Assembly (NCBI GenBank): GCA_015178975.1
Contig: WHVD01000036.1
Span: 372,001 to 436,000 of the forward strand
DNA length: 64,000 nt
Direction: 5' to 3'
Source of the DNA: Hysterangium stoloniferum
Taxonomy: Eukaryota > Basidiomycota > Agaricomycetes > Hysterangiales > Hysterangiaceae
Both the position numbers and the translations under genes were made by a program. Each line of letters opens with the position of its first letter. Within the stretch, counting starts at the first letter, position 1. The notes under the pieces were generated by a model, which saw only the letters and a program-made list of their open reading frames with translations, had not been told where the DNA came from and did no database searches. Below are positions 11,205-22,003 of the stretch, in pieces.

Positions 11205-11705
11205 TTACCAGTGCCACAAATTAATAAATCTACGATAGAATGATGTGAATGTCGAATCAGTCCAACGGACAAGGTGAATTGCAGCCGTTGCATGTCGACC
11301 TAGCTTCAACTTGAAGTCCTCGGCCCTTCCCTGCCGGTAGTGAACAATATCCTCTACTGCTTGGCGATGAGCCTTCCTAGTGTTTCCACCAAAGAGACCA
11401 AAGAGACTGAAAGACAATTGAATATGAGGTCTTATCGACTTTGGATATAGAATTGACCTAATGATCTGCAATAAATGAAGATTGTTACCAGCATAAGCAG
11501 TGTACTCTGTACACTCTTCTTCAATTTTTGGTGATTCAGATAGAGCAAGAGCGAGGTCATGAGAAACAAGAAGCAGAGTTGTGACTGAGCTACACTTCGG
11601 AGATGCCAAATCAACATTTCTTGTTGATGTAGGCAGTTTGGCTGAGGAAAATGGTGTGCGCTTCACGATTGCATCCGCAGAGTTAGGCAAGACTTGGACT
11701 AAAAT
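11205..11705 (-). CDS. Possible internal exon of an unknown gene
   Basis: An open frame of about 165 codons on the minus strand without an ATG near its start. A TTTTAG acceptor-like site at about 11700 suggests it is an exon entered by splicing. It holds a Thr/Ser/Leu-rich stretch (SSVTTLLLVSHDLALALSESP) and a basic C-terminal half (KAHRQAVEDIVHYRQGR). No family is recognised. It may equally be a chance frame in transposon-derived DNA, since a Copia fragment lies just downstream on the same strand and a short repeat lies just upstream. Confidence 0.25.
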   Translation of the reverse strand: MLVQVLPNSADAIVKRTPFSSAKLPTSTRNVDLASPKCSSVTTLLLVSHDLALALSESPKIEEECTEYTAYAGNNLHLLQIIRSILYPKSIRPHIQLSFSLFGLFGGNTRKAHRQAVEDIVHYRQGRAEDFKLKLGRHATAAIHLVRWTDSTFTSFYRRFINLWHW

Positions 11706-11780
11706 TTAGCATTCAATCAGACAATAGTAAGTCAGACAGCATAAATTTCATAAATTACGATAGGGGATGCAGATAACTAG

Positions 11781-11941
11781 TGTTATAACATAAGATAGAT
11801 AGAGATAGAGTCTCCAGGAGTGGCCAAACTCAGACTCGGACTCAAACTCAACTGAGCAGCGGTGGTAGATTTCCAACACACAGATAATGCTACGGTAAGT
11901 ACATATGGGTACATATGGGTCTGAACCACACACAACTAACA
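11781..11941 (+). repeat. Short LTR-like repeat, copy 1 (161 bp)
   Basis: Starts TGTTATAAC and ends CACAACTAACA. Closely similar to 49483-49644 (162 bp) along its full length, with identical blocks such as GTACATATGGGT and ACCACACACAACTAACA. The TG..CA ends and TGTTA/TAACA inverted tips look like a very small LTR of the TRIM/SMART kind. No target duplication is clear at this copy. Confidence 0.5.
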
Positions 11942-12971
11942 AGGTTGAGTGTTACAGGAAAGGAAGGGGAGTAGAACAGAATAATTGGTACAGTACATGG
12001 TTCAGAAATATAAAACGGTGGGTTGCCTGAGCAACTTGGTACTACTTCGTCGTCGCTGGCTTCTTTGGAGCATGTGGTACATACTGGAGGAACATTAGCT
12101 ATATTGAACTGCCAAGGCGATGGAGCGGATACTTACACTTGCGCTCGAGGGACAACTCGATTCATTGCAGTACTGTAGTATAGGAGTCTTTCTCTTCCAT
12201 TGAGAGATCCATGTGCATATATTATTAATTCTAAGAAATACTCCTTCTAGGACAGAGGTGAAATTCTAATAACTCACTGTTCTTTGTTTCTACGCCTAAG
12301 GTGGTCGATAACAATTGAATCTACACTGAGACTGAGTGGGAGCAGTTTTTATAGCGTTTTAGATCCCCTAAGATATCTCCGTGATGGCGTCTGAATGGTG
12401 CTTGTTCCACCCTTGCGACTCTGAGATATGAGTGTCATGTGGTCCAGCGGGGAAGTCCTAGATCATTGTAATTGATTGTACGAGTGTCAAGGAGTTTTTT
12501 TTGGGGCTGGAGTTGATAGTCCATCAGCGGGATTAGGCCATTGGGCTGCTGCCCATTCCTCACGCCGTATCAATCGGGTACACGTGGCCTGGAGAACCAA
12601 AAGAGAACCCCCTTTAACGAAAACCATTGCAAATTGGCCTTAATACAAAAATTATTTAAATATCCTTATTCACCCCCGAAGCCAAATGATTTCGAAATTC
12701 TGTCCGAATTATGACTGGGGTCTAGCGCCGAGGCCTGACTTATGATATATTCAAGCCCATGTTTCCGTCACAGCCCTCAAGTTCATAGTCCATCAGCCTT
12801 CCTTACGCCACATGAGTTGGGTACGCCTGTTCTGGAGAACATTGGGATATCCCTTGGTCTTGTTCTTCATCTTCCCTTTTTCTTCCTGTCGAAAATATAC
12901 CGCAAGTGTTCATGCGGATGAAGGGGACGATAAATTCCCTTGAAGAATACAACTAACTACTGCTACTAAAT
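11942..12971. other. Gene-poor stretch with a degenerate repeat pair
   Basis: No supported gene. Two imperfect copies of one segment occur in the same orientation at about 12512-12605 and 12782-12860; both hold TAGTCCATCAG, a C(T)TACGCC block and CTGGAGAAC. The region is otherwise unremarkable. Confidence 0.35.
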
Positions 12972-13205
12972 TCACTGTTCAGAATATAAATATTCCGGTT
13001 CCCGGAACAACAGCAACTGCATTGTTCCAATAGTGCCCTTGCCGCCCTTAAAGGCTATGTCACACTCTGAGCAATATATCTCAACAATTCGAGCTGGAGG
13101 GTTTGTAATTTCCTCAAGGAACGTGTCCCAGACTCCCAACCTAGAACCGTTTGCTGTGCTGCTTTCCCACGGCATGAGTATTAGCGCCAAGCGTAGGGGT
13201 TTCAA
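12972..13205 (-). CDS. Unrecognised 77-codon ORF
   Basis: Minus-strand frame starting MKPLRLALILMPWES and ending EYLYSEQ, with one CSEC pair. No family recognised and no supporting context: it lies head-to-head with the decayed PP2C copy, about 80 bp away. Could be a small divergent gene or a chance frame. Confidence 0.2.
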   Translation of the reverse strand: MKPLRLALILMPWESSTANGSRLGVWDTFLEEITNPPARIVEIYCSECDIAFKGGKGTIGTMQLLLFREPEYLYSEQ

Positions 13206-13285
13206 TCAACCAGCCGATCTGTAGACTTATTTCCTTCCATGACCTGACCTGAGCAGGCCCAACTATTTCTCTTGTCCCATCTACC

Positions 13286-14731
13286 GTGTCGAATATTTGC
13301 TATTCTGAAAATTATCCTGTTGGTCACTACGAGACACATCACACGAAGGATGATATGAACAAGCAGTTCGCTTCCAAATCCAGCACGTCCATAAGCCCTT
13401 TCGACCCCAACTTCAAAGTCCATCAAGCATCCTTTCAAGCGTACAAGATTCGTAATGAAGACAGAATAGCCGTCCTGAGAACACACTATGGATGGATTGT
13501 AGGGTTTTTGATGGTATGCAGAGCAACTCTTTTGACACATCGGCTTGTTGAAAAAGGAATGATGGCTTCAGGTCATTACGATGATCGTGTATCGGAATAT
13601 GCTTCTAAAAATCTTATCAAAGAGGTTGACGTCCGAATCACTGCTGCAATTGCGAAGAATGAAAATACTCTTTGCGACTCTATACCCATTTGTCTCGTCG
13701 ATACCATTGAGAATTTCGACGCAACACTCCATCATACTCTGATTAAGAAAATGCGTGAAATGGATTCAAAGCCCTGGAGTGAATGGACCATGGATGACGT
13801 CCCTCGCTTTCTTGGTATGAAGGAGATGGGCGAACATGACCCTTATCCCATCATGAGGCGTGCCTGTGCTGGATCGACTGCGTTAATTGCCGTTACTATC
13901 TCAAGTAACGAGCACGATATGTGGGTTGCTTCCCTGGGGGACTCTGAAGGATGTGAGTGTATTTATTTTTCTTCTTCCTTCAATGGAACCATACGTAACA
14001 CCGTCTTCCATAGATCTCGGTCGCATGGTCAACAATAGTTGGACTGCCACACCCTTGAATGACCTGCACAATTTATACAACGCCGCTGAAGTTGAACGCC
14101 TTCAGGAAGACCATCCCGGCGAGGATGATCTGATTGTGCGCCGTCGAACCAAGGGTCAGCTTGGGGTCACACGAGGTATGCAGGCGATGTCAATGCGATG
14201 CTTTTTCTAGTCTCACATTAATATGGCACATCTCTAGCGCTTGGGGATGCAATTCTCAAAGTCCCTATTGATCTCGCTAGCGTTTTAAGCACGATGTGGG
14301 GATGTCCAATTCCTCCCGAAGCGACCGATCGATGGGCCCAACAGAAACATACCCCACCTTATATCTCATCGACACCATCTGTCAAGCATTTCTCTATCAA
14401 GAAAGGAGATATACTTGTTTTTTGTTCGGACGGATTGCGGTCGTCACTCAAGGAGCAAGGAGTGCCCGACGAAGATGTTGGAAATATGATTGTATCTCTC
14501 GCTGGCATGGATTTGGTGGATGCTGAAGCTATGTTATTTTACGAAAAATCCATCGGCCATGCCTTTATACCTTCCGCCGATATTAATAATCTCGCGGACG
14601 GCGTGATTCGGAATATACTATTCGGTCTCGATAATGATAGCATGGCCAAGGAGACAATGGCGACGATGAACAGCATTTCAGACCATTTACGGGACGATAT
14701 GTCTGTTGTTGTGGTTCATATCCTGGAGTAA
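13286..14731 (+). pseudogene. PP2C-type phosphatase paralog, decaying copy
   Basis: The same four-exon structure as the minus-strand gene at 6.8-8.3 kb: exons 13286-13513, 13572-13952, 14014-14175 and 14238-14731. All three introns sit at the same positions. The family motifs are present: VFDGHYDD (after splicing), CAGSTALIAV, MWVASLGDSEG, EVERLQEDHPGE, GVTRALGD, PPYISSTPSV, FCSDGL and RDDMSVVVV. Two faults stand out. The conserved start ATG of MSNIC is GTG (13286). At 13501-13513 one G of a G-run is missing relative to the paralog, shifting the frame just before VFDG. A run-on reading through intron 1 exists but loses the DGH motif. The rest of the gene is open and shows mostly conservative changes, so loss is recent or the two faults are sequencing errors. 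Confidence 0.75.
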
Positions 14732-15171
14732 GAGTGGTCGTTCGTTCCTCGCGACCTGCCACACTGCTCCGCTGTGGTCTCCGGCTTGTTGGGTATGCCC
14801 CTGAATCCCTATGCCCGTCAACTTTAATCCGCGTCAACATCTCATAAGTACTTACATGGCATATCGTTAGAAAATACATTGGGAATTGAAACATTTTGAG
14901 ATTTTAAACTGTAAACAATTGTAATAGAATATATGGAAAGCACTGTTGCAAGACAAATTCATGTTAGTAGTGGAAGAATATTTTCCCCTTGTCGGATATG
15001 CCTTATTACCTGTAGGACTTCAAAGATTGTACAGTAGTCCACCAATTTTGGAAGTAATTATGCCGAGGATCCACTGATTTACTGGAAAATCATTGACATC
15101 CAGGGCAGAAGAGAGTGGAGTTTTAGGAATTCAATGGTGTTGGATAAGAAGAATTGGGAAGAGAACAATAT
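14732..15171. other. Spacer before Copia fossil
   Basis: No gene. The right half, just beyond the 3' side of the minus-strand Copia fossil, may contain its LTR, but no second copy is present to prove it. Confidence 0.3.
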
Positions 15172-16737
15172 TCAGGGGGAACAACAGTAAGCGGCGCTCG
15201 CACTACAGCCTGTGGTAATCACCAACACGTAATCGATAAAGTACTGGTACCGAATCATGTATGCGTCTTCATATTTGTCACTCCCACTCGAGCGTAGCTG
15301 CAGTCCCATGGCCTTGACAAACTTCCAATGTTGCTCGTGAGTCAGGGGTTTTGTAAGGATGTCAGCCACCATATCAACGGTTGATACATAACGCACAGCT
15401 GCCTCTCCCTTCGCCACTAGTACAAAGTTTCTTCAAAGAAATGGGACATTGGCAACAAAAACTCACAGAGTTATACTGGGACAATCAGGCAGCCATTATA
15501 CTTTGCAAGGACCCTCAATTCCGTGCTCGAACGAAACACATCCAACGCAAATATCACCATGTACGTGACGATACCACTGTAAGTGCTGTCCTGCAATACT
15601 GAGCCCAATGTACTCTGATTCAGTGCTAGATAAAGCTACCATTGACTGGCATTTACTCACCCAGGAAATGGCACCTCTGGTTGTAATGAAGACAAAACCT
15701 GAGGTTGACTTGGACGTTTTGATGTCACCAGACCAGTCTACATCTGTATATCCATGAAAATCCATGTCAAGAGATATATCAGATCCATCAAATGTTAGTT
15801 CCAGCTCTTTGGTCACTTTAAGATAATGCAGGACACACTTTGCTGCTTTCTTATGGCACTGTTTTGGGGCCGCACTGAAACGGCTCAACAATCTGACTGA
15901 GTAGGCCAAGTCGGGTCATGTTCCAAGCATGGCATACATAAGTGAGCGTACCACTGTGAGATATGACACTTGTTTCCCTTCGATTGTCATTTCTGGTATA
16001 GTGGAGTCATCTCTATTTGAATCCGGGTTTTTAGAAGTGAGTTTCGAATTGTGAGTCAATGGTGTCCAAATGGGTTTACAATTCATCATTCCAGTGCATT
16101 CGAGAACTGTGTGTATATACTGTGCCTGTAATAATGATATAGTCTGGGACTTGCGAGTTTGCCATATCTCCATTCCCAGTATGAACTTTGCTTCTCCCAG
16201 GTCCTTCATTCTGAAAGTTGATGAAAGTGTGGCCTTCACTGAATCCATAAAAGTGCATGCACTTGCTGCCAGTAACAGATCATCTACATAAACTACAAGG
16301 AAGCATATTTGGCTTGCTTTATAGTAAATGTAAAGACAGGTTTCTGCATCCATTTTTATGAAGCCAAAGTTTGAGAGTTTTTGATCTAAAGTGTTGTTCC
16401 AGGTTCGACTGGCTTGCTTTAACCCATATAGTGAATGTTTAAGATGCCAGCAATACCCAGGTTGAATTGGAAATCACTCTGGCAGCAGCAGGTAAAGTTC
16501 TTCTTCCAATTCTCCATTTAAATAAGCTGTTGTGACGTCCATTTGGTCTAGCTCCAAATTGTACTTTGCTGCAAGGGACAGAATTATCCAAATGGATTCT
16601 AAGTTTGCAACTGGAGCAAAAACTCCCTGATAGTCAACTCCTTCTCATTGAGCAAACCCTCTTGCTACTATCCAAACCTTATACCATTCAGCCTTTCCTG
16701 TTTGATCAAATTTTATCCGAAAGACTGGTTTAGATGT
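15172..16737 (-). mobile_element. Ty1/Copia retrotransposon fossil (pol 3' half)
   Basis: Minus-strand reverse transcriptase and RNase H pieces of a Ty1/Copia element. Visible marks are the VVYVDDLLLAAS catalytic loop, FRMKDLGEAKFILGMEI, WSGDIKTSKSTSGFVF, ALSSTESEYIGLS and VSTVDMVADILTKPLTHEQH. The gag, protease and integrase parts are missing. It is broken at several points and locally rearranged. Its upstream side is cut by a Tc1 end at 16739, so it is older than that insertion. Confidence 0.8.
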
Positions 16738-16738
16738 A

Positions 16739-16799
16739 CAGTGGCTTCCAAAACTGTCCCAATGTTTTGGTAATTCTCAATAAATGCTTTATAACCTAC
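16739..16799 (+). repeat. Tc1/mariner end fragment (family 3)
   Basis: After a TA at 16737-16738 the sequence starts CAGTGGCTTCCAAAACTGTC and continues CCAATGTTTTGGTAATTCTC. It matches the first 60 bp of the element at 52508-54084. It is cut off at 16800 by the start of an LTR. The order is Copia fossil, then Tc1, then LTR. Confidence 0.65.
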
Positions 16800-17510
16800 T
16801 GTTAGGATACACACACAGGGCGGGTCTCTGGAGAAACCGCAGGATATCCAGTAGGACTTGGCTTTAGCTTATAGGCTGCGCCCTCACTAGATCGTGTTGT
16901 CCAATTTCGAACAGGCAGATGGGAATCCCGGGGAGTCTGGGCGGGGTTCGTGGGTTGTAGGTTGTAGGTTGGAGGTCGTGGGTCGTGAGTCGAGATAGTC
17001 ATGAGAGATAGATGCGCCGGAGCCTGTGGGCTCTGACTAGTGCAAGCGGTGTGAATCAAGCAAGGGTTTAGAGCGGAAAATGGATTAGATTACTGGGGGG
17101 AATCTAAGATAATTTTCTGACTGGATTGTATGTACAACATCTGCCAGTTTAAATAGACTGTGGAGTAAATGTCATACCGAATCCAGTAATAATGAGACAA
17201 AATGAGCAAAACATAAAACAGGAATAATAAACACCAAGTTTGGTATTAGGAATGGGATGGAATGGAGCGGAGTCCGAAATGTGACAAAGCATAACCCATA
17301 ATGGGAAATGGAGCGGGAGCGGACTCCTAAATCATGACAGGTCATTTGACTAAAATGGGAATGGGGCTTGATTAGAGCGGTGATGGGATTCTGAGTGGGG
17401 TCTGGTGACTGATGCGTGGGACGAAGACGGACATAGACAGAGACGGAGTCTGGGGGAAGTCCGATGACTGATATGTGTCGTAATGAGGTCGAATGTAACG
17501 AGTCTTGTTA
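16800..17510 (+). repeat. LTR family A, plus orientation
   Basis: Starts TGTTAGGATACACAC and follows the family consensus: CTTGGCTTTAGCTTATAGGC, the Gly/Thr-rich GGGTTGTAGGTTG tract, TTACTGGGGGGAATCTAAG and the GTGACTGAT units. The last ~100 bp are diverged and the TAACA end is not visible. Possible 5' LTR of the gag-like region that follows; otherwise a broken solo LTR. Confidence 0.65.
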
Positions 17511-17820
17511 CTCTCTTCTACACTCGAGCAGTCATTCAGAATCGTACTTAACAGTCGATTCCCCTTATTCATTTTAGCTCTCTACTCTACTTTAGATAGC
17601 TATTTCACTCAACCATATTGAACTAAGTAGTCAATATGTGTTCGGTCTGTATTAGACTTAGACAGTCAATACATTTTTGTGTTGTACCTAAACGGTCGAT
17701 ATTCTTCATATATAGAATGGTTAGAACTTCCACCACTCTTCACAGTGGTGATCTGGGCTGGACTGCTCTTTCCCTATGAAGAAAATGTTACTCTACAACT
17801 ATCAAATTCTAAGCACATAA

Positions 17821-18147
17821 ATGACCACTGGCAAGAACCAAACACCAAGATCTTCAACAACCCCGAGTAGTTCAAAACCTTATCAAAGGCCTGCTAGTCT
17901 AGAATCACCCCATAATGTCACCATGAGGAAGTCTTCATTGACTTTTCAAAGACCAGCCCTTCCTGGGAATTCCCCCAGAGCAGCAGCTGGACCGTTGACA
18001 GATACTCCCCCTGATCCACATGAGGAACGTCCACCAACTAGGCAGTTGAGCACCCCTGGAGCTAATGTTGAGCCTACCCATGCACCTGAGCCCGTTCTCT
18101 CATTCCCACCAAGGCAGGTCATCCTCAAGCAGTTCCTTAGGGTTTAG
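17821..18147 (+). mobile_element. Possible gag-like ORF of an LTR-element fossil
   Basis: A 108-codon Pro/Ser/Thr-rich frame (MTTGKNQTPRSS...) lies about 300 bp after the LTR at 16.8 kb. Low-complexity basic starts of this type are common in gag of fungal Gypsy elements, but there is no zinc knuckle or capsid motif. The fossil is cut short by the Tc1 element at 18406. Assignment is an inference from position. Confidence 0.3.
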
Positions 18148-18405
18148 GGTTTTTATACAAGTCTCAATAAAGAGAGGTATAGCAGCTCAATGGAACATAC
18201 ATGAGGGTATGGAAACCATGTAACATATGGGAAAGTAAGTTTGCAACAAAAAGGATGATAGAATAGAGAGTATTTAATGAGATAGTGAAATGTAGTGCAC
18301 TCACCTTTGCAGTTGAATCCCAGCAAGTTAGACAGTAGTCCAAGGAGAGGTGCAGAGGGTGCACAGTGAGAAAGATGGAGGGATAAAACAAACAATAGGT
18401 GAATA

Positions 18406-19999
18406 CAGTGACCCAAAAAAGCGTCTGGATGTTTGGTGAAATTGGAAAGATGGGTTTCCAGCTCCAGAAATAAAATAGATAACATTCTGAATAAATCAGA
18501 GGTAAGAGGTATACATCTGACCTACATGATGACATAAGCATGACATCATAGCTTTCCTTATCAGGTAAGTAGGAAATGAACAATGGACATGGTGCATCCG
18601 GACATTTTTTTTGCTCTGTCAACTGATACATGAAACTCAACTAAGGTTCATATAACTGTGGGAATTTCTGGTTAGGTTCAACAATGTCATGTGACCACAT
18701 GTTTAAATAACACATTTACATGAACCTTTGCCTCAATTCACCCCCCCACCACATGATGAAGAAGCACTCTACTGAAACAAGGCTCTCTGTCATTTCTCTT
18801 CTCCAGGAGGGTCACTCCTGCAGAACAATTGCTTCTAAACTTCATATTGGGCACTCTACAGTATCAGAAATTCACTCCCAACTCCCTGGTCCACTTCCAA
18901 CACCTTCCAGAGGTTGTCCTCCCAAACTCTCCCCCAGGGATCATCACCACCTGGCTTGTTCTATCACCTCTGGACAGGTTGATAATGTCTCCCAAGCCAA
19001 GTCCCACCTCTCCCTCAATTTCTGCACACAGACAATTAAAAATGCATTGAAGAAAGAGAATTTGAAGACTGTGGTGAAGGCCAAAAGACCTCTTCTTGTT
19101 TGTTGACACATCAGGGCTCAATATGAGTTTGCTATCAAATACCAGCATTGGACTGAGGAGGACTGGTTTAGGGTTATCTTCTCAGATAAGACCAAAATCA
19201 ATTGTTTGGGCTCTGATGGGAGGTTGTGGGTATGGAAAAGACCAGGTTCTGCACTCACTCAGCAGCATATCAATGGAACTATCAAATTTGGAGGGGGGAG
19301 TCTAATGATTTGGGGATGTATGACAGCACATGGTGTGGGGTACATGTGCAAGATAGATGGGAGGATGGATGGGGAGATGTACAAGGACATATTGGAGGAC
19401 TATATCTTCAAAACAGTGGAGTATTATGGGATGGACAGGGAAAGGTTTGTCTTCCAGCAGGACAATGACCCTAAACACACTTGCAAGTTGGCCAAGGATT
19501 GGTTCAAGGACCATCAGGTGGAGGTTTTAGACTGGCCTGCACAGTCTCCAGACCTGAATCCAATAGAACACTTATGGTGGAAGTTGAAGAGAAGGTTTGG
19601 AACATACCCTGAGGCACCCAAGAGCATATTGGAGCTCTGGGAGAGAGTGGAGGTGGAATGGGAGGGTATTCCAAGGGAGAAATGCCTTGAATTGATCAAG
19701 AGCATGCCTAGAAGGGTTGCTGCAGTACTAAAGGCCAAGGGGGGTACACTAAATACTGAAACTGGTAAAAACTAGTAATTAATTACAAGAGCAAAAAAAG
19801 TGTCCAGATGCACCATGTCCATTATTAATTTGCTACTTTCCTGATAAGGAAAGCTATGATGTCATGCTTATGTCATCATGTAGGTCAGATGTATACCTCT
19901 TACCTCTGATTTATTCAGAATTCTATCTATTATATTTCTGGAGCTGTAAACCGATCTTTCCAATTTCACCAAACATTCGGATGCTTTTTTGGGTCACTG
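18406..19999 (+). mobile_element. Tc1/mariner element, family 1, nearly intact
   Basis: 1594 bp, flanked by TA on both sides (18404-18405 and 20000-20001). Terminal inverted repeats are about 215 bp; the tips read CAGTGACCCAAAAAAGCGTC and its near complement. Each repeat also ends internally with an inverted copy of the tip motif (CATCCGGACATTTTTTTTGC near 18594-18613). The single gene between them is described separately. The repeats still match well, so the insertion is fairly young. Confidence 0.9.
18720..19775 (+). pseudogene. Tc1 transposase with one in-frame stop
   Basis: One continuous frame of 351 codons, interrupted only by TGA at 19104-19106. The first ~45 residues form a helix-turn-helix (ETRLSVISLLQEGHSCRTIA, HIGHSTVSEI) and a second HTH_Tc3-like domain ends in KTVVKAKRPLL. 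The catalytic core gives VIFSDKTK (first Asp), FQQDNDPKHT (second Asp) and SPDLNPIEHLWW (Glu). I count 34 residues between the second Asp and the Glu, so the DD34E triad is intact. GGGSLMIWGC is the usual core motif. The enzyme cuts and pastes the element into TA sites. The stop lies between the DNA-binding and catalytic halves. An alternative is that the first M is at 18753 (MKKHSTETR). Confidence 0.85.
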
Positions 20000-20140
20000 T
20001 AAGTGACTATGTCTCAGAATCAAAAAAAATAAACAAAAATAATATCAAAGTTAGTGTTGCAAAATAATAAAGAATGATAATATGACACTCACAGTGCTAA
20101 AACCTGACCAGACTTAGTCTCAATTCTCGCGTGAGGTGGA

Positions 20141-20255
20141 GTGTCCACCTTTTTTGTAAAGTGTTTTCATAGAAGAGTCCAACCTTTTTTGTACAAGACT
20201 CCCACGCCTTTTGTAGAAGACTCCCTACTTTTCGTAGAAAACTGCACCCAAGAGA
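20141..20255. repeat. Degenerate ~27-bp tandem repeat
   Basis: Four imperfect units built on AGACTCCxxCCTTTTTTGTA (for example GAGTCCAACCTTTTTTGTAC, then AAGACTCCCACGCCTTTTGT). They sit about 150 bp beyond the 3' end of the NLR-like gene. No function seen. Confidence 0.5.
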
Positions 20256-20499
20256 AGTTCGTGAGGGAGCGGATGTCTGGCAGTTTAGACGCCAGCCCAT
20301 GCATTACGCGTATTTATTTTTATGTATCTTTCTTCAGGTGGCCCTGTGTGGGCGAGAATACGTATATACGATTAGTTTGTTCAGCTACTACTGTACATCA
20401 CCTATCAAACTACCCATAGCATTGCTGCCAATCTCCACCATGAACAAATCGACTAAAGTCCAATCTAAATTTCTGAAGTCTCCCAACAATTAGGTGGGT

Positions 20500-21340
20500 C
20501 CGTGAATCATACAATCCGTGCCGCATCCAGGGTGGTATCCAAAATAAGAGTTCACCCCTCTTGCCTCTAACCCAGCCCCCAGTCCGGAGGGACATATTGG
20601 AAAATGCGTCCCACACACACACTGTTCGGTCGTCAGATCCCGATGTGATGTGCTTCTCATCCGGAGAGAACGCCACCGAGGTCACCCAAGACGAGTGGCC
20701 CTCCAGAGCCTCGCCCACCTGCTGCCCAGAGAACGCATCCCACACACGCACCATTTTGTCATCAGATCCAGATGCAATGTGCTTCCCGTCCGGAGAGAAC
20801 GCCACCGAGGTCACCACATCCGAGTGGCCCTCCAGAGCCTCGCCCACCTGCTGCCCGGAGAACGTGTCCCACACACACACCGTTCCGTGGCCATATCCCG
20901 ATGCGATGTGCTTCCCATCCGGAGAGAACGCCACCGAGGTCACCCAAGACGAGTGGACCTCCAGAGCCTCGCCCACCTGCTGCCCAGAGAACGTGTCCCA
21001 CACACACACCGTTCGGTCATCAGATCCCGATGCAATGTGCTTCCCGTCTGGAGAGAACGCCACCGAGGTCACCACATCCAAGTGGCCCACCAGAGCCTCG
21101 CCCACCTGCTGCCCGGAGAACGCGTCCCACACACGCACCATTTGGTCACCATATCCCGATGCGATGTGCTTTCCGTCCAGAGAGAATGCCACCGAGGTCA
21201 CCCTAGACGAGTGGACCTCCAGAGCCTCGCCCACCTGCTGCTTGGAGAACACATCCCACACACCCACCATTCCATCATCAGGTCCCAATGCAATGTGCTT
21301 CCCGTCTGGAGAGAATGCCACTGAGATGTTCTCAATTGTT
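20500..21340 (-). repeat. WD40 repeat array, 129-bp units
   Basis: Six 43-residue WD40 units of the NLR-like gene, each reading VTSVAFSPDGKHIASGxxDxxVxVWDxFSGQQVGEALExHSxx. Identity between units is very high, apart from the positions marked x. Units 2 and 4 (SGYG, ending DV) alternate with 3 and 5 (SGSDD, ending SSW), showing a two-unit higher-order period of 258 bp. Such arrays are known from the HET-E/D/R family to evolve by unit exchange. Confidence 0.85.
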
Positions 21341-22003
21341 GTTCTTAATGCAGGCCATCCCTTCAATCCCCCCATTTTTACACACAAGGTGTTGGGCAAT
21401 AGATGAGAAAATTGCATTGGGATGGGAGTATTGCTCGGCATTGATGGCAGGGCAGAAAGAGAAAGATGCGGAGTGGATTTCGTGAGGATCTGTCCATAAG
21501 CTGATAAAAATCGAATCCCATCTAATAAAAATTCATCAAAGGCTTCATCATTCCCAGCCTGCAGGAATCACTTCACGGTTAGTAGTGTCACTGTAAGAGC
21601 TTTATGGCACACCAACCTGTCTCCTGGTTATTACACCGCTCAATGTTTCAAGTGCCCGCCCAACATTTTTGGTGAGACCCATTACTTCAAACCAGTAGAG
21701 TAGCTTTGAGTATAAGACATTTTTTAGTTTTTCATCAATAGCTTTCTCCAGGTCAACATGTTGAATATGGTAGCCCCAAAAATGGCACACATACATCAAA
21801 TGTTCAGGGATGGCTTTCTCGATCCGGTTATTAAGGTCCGCAATATCATCATTAGCAAGATGCGACGTAGGCAATTTGCACATATCAAAATGCAAATTTT
21901 CATCCATTATATGCAAACCGCTGAGAAGAATCATCCGGTGAGGCTGTGATAGTGGAATGTAGAACTTGTGACTTCGGTTTGAGTCAGTTAAGAAATCACG
22001 CAC

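Noticed and set aside
13286-14038. Single 250-codon exon of the plus-strand PP2C
   Set aside because: It reads through intron 1, starts at GTG and loses the DGH motif; the paralog's introns fit better.
18164-18640. Minus-strand ORF of 158 codons
   Set aside because: It overlaps the terminal repeat of the Tc1 element; the matching repeat on the other side gives the same text at 19864-20067, so it is a by-product of the element.
20561-21406. Long plus-strand ORFs (281, 224 and 144 codons) with repeated His/Arg/Pro text
   Set aside because: They are the reverse-strand reading of the WD40 array; the repeat unit of 129 bp keeps any stop-free frame open along the array.
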